Source of the DNA: Deltaproteobacteria bacterium
Lineage (GTDB): Bacteria > Desulfobacterota > Desulfobacteria > Desulfobacterales > JAUVGT01
DNA: 12,216 nt
Direction: 5' to 3'
NCBI GenBank assembly: GCA_030593645.1
Contig: JAUVGT010000115.1
Coordinates: 1 to 12,216 of the forward strand
Made by a program: the position numbers and the translations under genes. The notes below the pieces were generated by a model. The model saw nothing but the letters and a program-made list of their open reading frames with translations, searched no databases and had not been told where the DNA came from. Position 1 is the first letter of the stretch. Each line of letters opens with the position of its first letter. Of this stretch, positions 8,170 through 12,216 are shown one piece after another.

Positions 8170-9033
8170 TTATAAAAGGGGAAACCCCATATCTTCCCGT
8201 TGTTTCAAATACCCTTTCGCGCTGGCCCTTGCCAGGTTTCTAATACGCGTGATATAACCTGTTCGTTCGGTGACACTGATTGCTCCGCGCGCGTCGAGCA
8301 GATTAAATGTGTGGGAACATTTCAAGCAATACTCATAAGCCGGGAGAACCAGTCCTTCTGTAATGACATTTTGCGACTCAGCTTCATATTTGTTGAATCG
8401 CTCCAATAGCTCCTTAACATCCGCCACTTCAAAATTGTATATTGACTGCTCCACTTCCTGTCGGTGATAAACATCGCCATAGGTTACATCCTCATTCCAT
8501 TTGAGATCGTAAACATTATCCACCCCCTGTAAATACATGGCAATCCGTTCAAGCCCGTATGTCAGCTCAACAGATATCGGGTGCAGTTCAATACTTCCCG
8601 CCTGCTGAAAATATGTAAACTGGGTAACCTCCATGCCATCAAGCCAGATCTCCCATCCAAGACCCGATGCTCCCAGTGTGGGTGATTCCCAGTCATCTTC
8701 AACGAACCGGATATCATGATCAAGCGGATCAACACCCAGCGTTTTCAGGCTCTGCAGGTATTGCTCCTGAACATCAATCGGGGACGGTTTTAATATAACC
8801 TGGTACTGGTAATAATGCTGAAGCCGATTGGGATTATCTCCATAGCGTCCGTCAGTGGGTCTTCTGGAAGGCTGTACGTAAGCTACTTTCCAGGGCTCAG
8901 GCCCAAGTACTTTTAAAAGTGTTGTTGGATGAAACGTTCCCGCTCCAACCTCCATATCATACGGCTGAATCATCACACATCCCTTGCGTGCCCAAAACTT
9001 GATTAACGTCATGATAATATCTTGAAAATTCAT
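8170..9033 (-). CDS. glyQ: Glycine--tRNA ligase, alpha subunit
   Basis: This is the catalytic alpha subunit, a class II aminoacyl-tRNA synthetase that activates glycine with ATP and transfers it to tRNA-Gly together with GlyS. The 287 residues are close to the usual length of about 290-300. The start NFQDIIMTLIKFWARKGC is typical. The motif 2 region VAYVQPSRRPTDGRYGDNPN is at 50-69 and the motif 3 region ELTYGLERIAMYLQGVDNVY at 156-175. GWEIWLDGMEVTQFTYFQQ (126-144) is also characteristic. AGGA lies six bases before the ATG. The gene has its own promoter and a roughly 100-base leader. It is first in a two-gene unit with glyS. Confidence 0.98.
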   Translation of the reverse strand: MNFQDIIMTLIKFWARKGCVMIQPYDMEVGAGTFHPTTLLKVLGPEPWKVAYVQPSRRPTDGRYGDNPNRLQHYYQYQVILKPSPIDVQEQYLQSLKTLGVDPLDHDIRFVEDDWESPTLGASGLGWEIWLDGMEVTQFTYFQQAGSIELHPISVELTYGLERIAMYLQGVDNVYDLKWNEDVTYGDVYHRQEVEQSIYNFEVADVKELLERFNKYEAESQNVITEGLVLPAYEYCLKCSHTFNLLDARGAISVTERTGYITRIRNLARASAKGYLKQREDMGFPLL

Positions 9034-9068
9034 TTCTTATCCTTTTGCCCCATTATCTGTTCGTATTA

Positions 9069-9119
9069 TCATTCGGGCAGACACAGTGGTCCGCCCCTGC
9101 GGTAGGAAGCAATATCCAT
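9069..9119 (-). CDS. Possible glyQS leader peptide with tandem Gly codons
   Basis: A 16-codon frame runs ATG to TGA inside the glyQ leader and reads MDIASYRRGGPLCLPE. Its two glycine codons (GGC, GGA at 9095-9090) sit in the 5' arm of the leader hairpin. It starts about 13 bases after the predicted transcription start. Against it: there is no recognisable Shine-Dalgarno sequence before its ATG, and a frame this short can arise by chance. Leader peptides controlling synthetase operons are known (pheM before E. coli pheST); that this is one is inference. Confidence 0.25.
   Translation of the reverse strand: MDIASYRRGGPLCLPE
9075..9096 (-). promoter_or_regulatory. Hairpin in the glyQ 5' leader
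   Basis: On the minus strand GGGCGGAC (9096-9089) pairs with GTCTGCCC (9082-9075) around the six-base loop CACTGT. All eight positions pair, one as a G-U wobble. No T run follows, so it is not a simple terminator. Its arms have competing partners: CCGC at 9103-9100 can pair with GCGG in the 5' arm, and TGCCC in the 3' arm can pair with GGGCA at 9050-9046, just upstream of the glyQ ribosome binding site. Confidence 0.5.
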
Positions 9120-9138
9120 TGTATTTAATAAAGACTTC

Positions 9139-9167
9139 TTTATAAAGAGTCCTGCACCAAGCGTCAA
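9139..9167 (-). promoter_or_regulatory. Sigma70-type promoter of glyQS
   Basis: On the minus strand a -35 box TTGACG (9167-9162) is separated by exactly 17 bases from a -10 box TATAAA (9144-9139). Each box differs from consensus at one position. The predicted start is near 9132, giving a leader of about 100 bases. Directly upstream (about 9168-9200) is a nearly pure A/T tract with A and T runs, resembling an UP element. Such strong promoters are typical of translation genes. Confidence 0.7.
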
Positions 9168-9410
9168 TAAACTTTTAACAATTTTTTTAATTTATTTAGA
9201 AGGTTAAAAAGGGTTTGATGTGAATCTTCCGATTCAATATTGAGGGATTCGATTAAATAAAAAATAATTAAGTTATTTATTATTAATTAATCAGAAAAAA
9301 GTTGAGGTTTTCTTCAATATTTTTCAAGGATGTTTTTGGGGATACAAGAAGATTCAACAGGGGTTGATTTTAATGTTTGAGAGGGAAAACAAACCGATCG
9401 GAATTCGGGG

Positions 9411-9425
9411 TCGGTATCGGTATCG
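9411..9425. repeat. Short hexamer repeat TCGGTA
   Basis: Two exact TCGGTA units (9411-9422) are followed by a partial third, TCG. Just to the left lies the 8-base palindrome CCGATCGG (9394-9401) followed by GAATTCGG. This is a very small tract and is noted mainly because other short-period repeats share the same gap. Confidence 0.35.
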
Positions 9426-9480
9426 CAATTATCTTTTCAGAATAAAATCAGACTAAACGAAGCGCATTCTATCAGCCGTC

Positions 9481-9555
9481 GCCAACCTCCGTCGCTAAAG
9501 CTTTCGACTCCGCCAAGGCTTCGACAGGACAAGATGGCGGTCAGGAGGCTATGGC
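9481..9555. repeat. Branched inverted-repeat element downstream of recO
   Basis: Nested complementary segments are visible. GCCA (9481-9484) pairs with TGGC (9552-9555), and CCTCC (9486-9490) with GGAGG (9544-9548), forming an outer stem. Inside are two hairpins: GTCG/CGAC (9491-9494 and 9505-9508) and CCGCCA/TGGCGG (9510-9515 and 9535-9540). The result is a three-way-junction shape about 75 bases long. Its G+C content is far above the AT-rich DNA beside it. It resembles a dispersed intergenic repeat or non-autonomous element, but a copy count is needed. Confidence 0.4.
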
Positions 9556-9568
9556 CTGACAAGTATTC

Positions 9569-9589
9569 GACGTTCGATGTTGGACGTTC
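9569..9589. repeat. Degenerate tandem heptamer repeat after recO
   Basis: Three adjacent 7-base units read GACGTTC, GATGTTG and GACGTTC on the plus strand, so GACGTTCG recurs at a 14-base interval (9569 and 9583). The tract begins six bases beyond the recO stop codon. It has the same period as the tract at 5941 but a different sequence. Function is unknown. Confidence 0.5.
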
Positions 9590-9594
9590 GTCTT

Positions 9595-10365
9595 TTATTC
9601 CCTTATCTGTCTTAAGAACTTAAGACTTTTCGGATCTCTCCCCAGATGATAAGGTACAAACACCTCAAGAAAATTCAAACTTTCTTCTATAGCGCGCGAT
9701 GTAAACCGGATCCTTCCTGCGGTTTTCAAATCACTCTTTTTAATCCATTGAAGCTGTTTTAAAGTACCCTTTCCAATTGAAATCTGTCCACCGTTTCCCT
9801 GGTTACAACCTTCACAGATCAATCCGCCCCTGGACAAATCGAAAATAAAGCTGCTGGTTTTTACTTTATCTATTTCCCTGTGGCAGACACAGCATTGAGT
9901 CAAATCCGGGCTGTGGCCTGACAAATTTAAAAATTTTATCTGAAACAATACACTGATAACGGTATCATCACCACAACCGGTATCAAGTAAGCAGAGCACA
10001 TGATTAAAAAGATGAAAAAGGTGATCCTGCCTGACACCCTCTTCCAGCCAGATATTAATCAAATCCGCCCAGTAACTTGCGTAGGCTGTCTTCATGATAT
10101 CTTGCCGGATGGTCATATTCGGCGTTTTTAAAGCTGCTTCATTCAGGATTGGCAGACCTTTTTGACGTCCTTTGCTGGTGCTGTATACGATATCAAGGAC
10201 CGAAAAAAGCTCAAGTATACCACCAAAACGCTTGGAACTTTTTTTAGCTGATTTAGCGATTACAGTAATCTTGCCCCTTTTCAGGGTAAAGAATGTAATG
10301 ATCAAATCATAGTCACCATATTCAACACATCTAAGCATTACGGCAGGTGTTGATATCGATGACAT
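9595..10365 (-). CDS. recO: DNA repair protein RecO
   Basis: RecO is a cytoplasmic recombination mediator that, with RecR, helps load RecA on SSB-coated single-stranded DNA in RecF-pathway repair. It also anneals complementary strands. The 256 residues are normal length. The N-terminal OB-fold (about 1-80) opens with STPAVMLRCVEYGDYDLI and includes ITVIAKSAKKSSKRFGG. A helical domain follows, carrying a four-cysteine zinc motif: C158 and C161 (CCVC, with an additional C159), then C184 and C187 (CEGC). Zinc cysteines occur in many but not all RecO proteins. The start lies three bases after the mgtE stop with only a weak Shine-Dalgarno, so it probably depends on translational coupling. Confidence 0.95.
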   Translation of the reverse strand: MSSISTPAVMLRCVEYGDYDLIITFFTLKRGKITVIAKSAKKSSKRFGGILELFSVLDIVYSTSKGRQKGLPILNEAALKTPNMTIRQDIMKTAYASYWADLINIWLEEGVRQDHLFHLFNHVLCLLDTGCGDDTVISVLFQIKFLNLSGHSPDLTQCCVCHREIDKVKTSSFIFDLSRGGLICEGCNQGNGGQISIGKGTLKQLQWIKKSDLKTAGRIRFTSRAIEESLNFLEVFVPYHLGRDPKSLKFLRQIRE

Positions 10366-10368
10366 GAT

Positions 10369-11772
10369 TCATAGACCAAGAAGAGCTGTGGCAATCATAA
10401 AATAGACAAAAACACTGATGATATCCATTGCTGTTGTCACAAATGGGCCTGTTGCAACCGCGGGGTCAATATTTAATCTGGCAAAAGCCATGGGTATGGA
10501 TGAGCCGATCAACGCGGCAACTGACATGGAGGTAATAACCGATAATCCCACCGCGAGTGCCAGGGCACCTTTACTGAACTGAATATGGGCGACCGTACCG
10601 ATAAGGATTCCGTACACAAGTCCGAGAATACATCCGATCATAAGTTCCTTGAATACAACCTGCCAGATGTCTCTTATACTGAGCCGGCCTGTTGCAAGAC
10701 CGCGGACAACGATTGTGGACGATTGCGTGCCGATATTACCCCCCATACCCATAATCACCGGTATAAATGCAGCGAGATATACAAATTTATTTAAAGCAAT
10801 TTCAAAATGGCCGATGATAAAAAACGCAATAATTCCACCGATACAACTGGCAAACAGCCATGGCAGACGTATCCGGGTACTCTTAAAGATTGATTTGGTT
10901 TCGATAAACTCTTCTCCGGCACCAGCCATTCTCAAAATGTCCTCTGTGGCTTCCTGCCTGATAATATCTAATACATCATCAACAGTAACGATCCCCATTA
11001 ACCGGTTTGTATCATCGACCACGGGAACAGCCAGGATATCGTACCGGGCGACTATTCTGGCGACCTCTTCCTGGTCCGTATCGGTTTGAACAGAAAATAC
11101 ATCCGTTGTCATAAATTCTTTCAGCGGGGTTTCCGGCGGAACCACCACAAGCTGCCGCAGTGAACTCACTCCAACCAGTTTACTATATTCATCCACAGCA
11201 TATAAATAAAAAGGCATTTCCACATCAAGGTATTCCTTTTGGAGAGATTCAATGGCCTCTTTCGCGGTGACATCCTCTCTAAGGGCAATAAAATCGGGAA
11301 CCATGATTCCGCCTGCTGAATCATCTTTATAGCTGAGAAGGTCTTCAACCTCATCGGACCCTTCTTTATTCATTTTCTCAAGAATCGGTGTGGATTTTTC
11401 CTCGGGAAGCTGGCCGATCAGGTCCGCCACATCATCCGCCGGCATTGTTTCCAGAATCCCAGCAACATCTTCAACTTTCATATCTTCAATAAGATCCTGA
11501 AAGATATCTTCCTCGAGTTCACTGAAGAGTACACCTTTCTGTTCAGTGACCTCTATCATATTAAAAAGCTGGAGCTGACTGGAAAGAGGCAGTGAGTGAA
11601 ACACAACAGACAAATCCGCGCCATGTGTTTTGTTGACTATCTTTTTCAGATGGCTTGCGGCTCCGCGTCTCAGGAGCCTCTTAATACTTTCAATTAAAAT
11701 TTTGCTTCGATCACTTTGCATAATCATATCCAGGTTGCGATATCGGGTTAGGTAAAAACGAAACCGTCTCAT
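10369..11772 (-). CDS. mgtE: Magnesium transporter MgtE
   Basis: MgtE is an inner-membrane Mg2+ channel gated by its cytoplasmic domains, which close the pore when internal Mg2+ is high. The family layout is complete in 467 residues: MgtE N-domain (about 40-145), two CBS domains (about 155-212 and 216-275), a linking helix, and five membrane helices (about 303-467). Hallmarks are MGMGGNIGTQSSTIVVRGLA (341-360) in the pore and IDPAVATGPFVTTAMDI with D436 and D450. These are 14 residues apart, matching the conserved aspartates of the Thermus protein. The first 15-17 residues are doubtful: no Shine-Dalgarno precedes the ATG at 11772, which abuts a repeat-like sequence. An ATG at 11721 with a weak GGA seven bases upstream may be the true start. 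Confidence 0.95.
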   Translation of the reverse strand: MRRFRFYLTRYRNLDMIMQSDRSKILIESIKRLLRRGAASHLKKIVNKTHGADLSVVFHSLPLSSQLQLFNMIEVTEQKGVLFSELEEDIFQDLIEDMKVEDVAGILETMPADDVADLIGQLPEEKSTPILEKMNKEGSDEVEDLLSYKDDSAGGIMVPDFIALREDVTAKEAIESLQKEYLDVEMPFYLYAVDEYSKLVGVSSLRQLVVVPPETPLKEFMTTDVFSVQTDTDQEEVARIVARYDILAVPVVDDTNRLMGIVTVDDVLDIIRQEATEDILRMAGAGEEFIETKSIFKSTRIRLPWLFASCIGGIIAFFIIGHFEIALNKFVYLAAFIPVIMGMGGNIGTQSSTIVVRGLATGRLSIRDIWQVVFKELMIGCILGLVYGILIGTVAHIQFSKGALALAVGLSVITSMSVAALIGSSIPMAFARLNIDPAVATGPFVTTAMDIISVFVYFMIATALLGL

Positions 11773-11790
11773 TCGGACTTTTTACGAGAC
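11766..11790. repeat. Possible repeat end upstream of mgtE
   Basis: GTCTC (11766-11770) and GAGAC (11786-11790) form a short inverted repeat around GGACTTTTTAC. From memory, similar short sequences recur between genes in related genomes, but I cannot check that here. It spans the first possible mgtE start codon, which makes that start less trustworthy. Confidence 0.25.
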
Positions 11791-11843
11791 CATCAATTTC
11801 ATTTCTATATTTGCCGAAACGTTTTTTTACTTATATGCTCTTT

Positions 11844-12216
11844 CTATTTATCGGGGATTCGTATATTCACTACCTCCCCGCTTTTTCCACTCATTTTTAA
11901 TAATTTACCGTTAAGCGTCAGCTTTACGCCGCCGGCATTTCCCACCAGAATATTGAATCCCGAAAGTGCTTCATGTTCCATATAATCACCGGGATTTAAA
12001 TTATATTCATTGGGTTCATTTTCATCAACCGTGATTTTAATCCATGTTTCTTCAACAGTTTTTATCTGAAGGTAGTATCTTTCAGGAACCGTGCTGTTTT
12101 TTCCCGTTTCAGAAAGTTTGGGGTCGGTCGGTTCTGTAAATATATATGACCCTCCTTTATGATCTTTTTCATCATGAGCCCGTGAAGCTTCCGGTTTATC
12201 TGTGTTTGGTGCGTCA
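11844..12216 (-). CDS. RodZ-like protein, C-terminal part (DUF4115 domain)
   Basis: The 3' end of a gene enters from the right edge; 123 residues and a TAG stop are visible. The last 80 or so residues match the C-terminal periplasmic domain found in RodZ-family cell-shape proteins. YYLQIKTVEETWIKITVD and the closing stretch with FNILVGNAGGVKLTLNGK and GEVVNIRIPDK fit its beta-rich pattern. The preceding residues are a polar, charged linker. RodZ proteins normally have a cytoplasmic helix-turn-helix domain that contacts MreB and one membrane helix; both would lie outside the window, so the identity rests on the C-terminal domain alone. The stop lies 71 bases before mgtE, so both genes probably share a transcript. 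Confidence 0.8.
   Translation of the reverse strand, partial: DAPNTDKPEASRAHDEKDHKGGSYIFTEPTDPKLSETGKNSTVPERYYLQIKTVEETWIKITVDENEPNEYNLNPGDYMEHEALSGFNILVGNAGGVKLTLNGKLLKMSGKSGEVVNIRIPDK

Larger units (their letters stand above)
9034..9594. other. 561-base gene-free interval between recO and glyQ
   Basis: No protein gene of ordinary size fits here. From the glyQ side it holds the leader with hairpin and possible leader ORF (9034-9132), the promoter (9139-9167) and its A/T-rich upstream tract (about 9168-9200). A small perfect inverted repeat follows (TGAATC at 9221-9226 and GATTCA at 9231-9236, four-base loop), then a very AT-rich block (about 9250-9340). Next come a hexamer repeat (9411-9425), a branched inverted-repeat element (9481-9555) and a heptad tract (9569-9589). 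I could not find an intrinsic terminator for recO: the hairpin GTCAGG/CCTGAC (9540-9560) lacks a T run. Confidence 0.8.

Noticed and set aside
9083..9098. Resemblance to the T-box core (AGGGTGGNACCGCG) in the glyQ leader
   Set aside because: AGGGGCGGACCACT matches much of the core, but the TGG that should pair with the tRNA CCA end is altered. There is no room for a Stem I with a specifier loop after the predicted start, and no terminator follows.
9540..9560. GTCAGG/CCTGAC hairpin as the recO terminator
   Set aside because: The stem is six bases with a nine-base loop, no T run follows on either strand, and its arms overlap the branched repeat element.
9400..9600. CRISPR array
   Set aside because: Repeats here are 6-7 bases, adjacent and degenerate, without the 25-35 base repeats and unique spacers of CRISPR.
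11773..11843. Mg2+ riboswitch upstream of mgtE
   Set aside because: The gap is only 71 bases, AT-rich and without the extended helices an M-box would need.

Overview
The window comes from a Gram-negative bacterium. The best guess is Desulfobacterota, order Desulfobacterales; this is inferred from gene order and family type, and no marker gene is present. Every gene found is on the minus strand, so transcription runs from high to low coordinates.

Right half (about 12216 to 9595): the C-terminal end of a RodZ-like protein enters from the right edge. It is followed by the Mg2+ channel gene mgtE and, after a 3-base gap, the recombination-repair gene recO. These look like one operon. A 561-base gene-free stretch (9034-9594) follows. 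Its recO-proximal part is repeat-rich, with tandem heptads, a branched inverted-repeat element and a short hexamer repeat. Its glyQ-proximal part is AT-rich and carries a good sigma70-type promoter with an A/T-rich upstream tract. The roughly 100-base glyQ leader holds a possible 16-codon ORF with tandem glycine codons and mutually exclusive hairpins.

Middle (9033 to 6049): glyQ and glyS, six bases apart, encode the alpha and beta subunits of the bacterial-type glycyl-tRNA synthetase.

Left half (5915 to 201): a complete three-gene RND efflux operon, in the order outer-membrane TolC-like channel, lipoprotein adaptor, inner-membrane pump. The adaptor and pump genes overlap by four bases. The products should form a tripartite pump spanning the envelope. 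The pump has the acidic pair typical of proton-driven HAE-type transporters rather than heavy-metal ones. This operon is visibly richer in G+C than the housekeeping genes to its right, and an operator-like palindrome and a heptad repeat precede it. The final 200 bases hold no gene, a decamer-like repeat, and a terminator-like hairpin that reads rightward, suggesting a converging gene outside the window.

The core is ordinary housekeeping plus a conventional efflux operon. The most interesting material is between genes: the possible glycine-sensing leader of glyQS and the structured and short-period repeats. I saw no CRISPR array, insertion sequence, RNA gene or phage gene.
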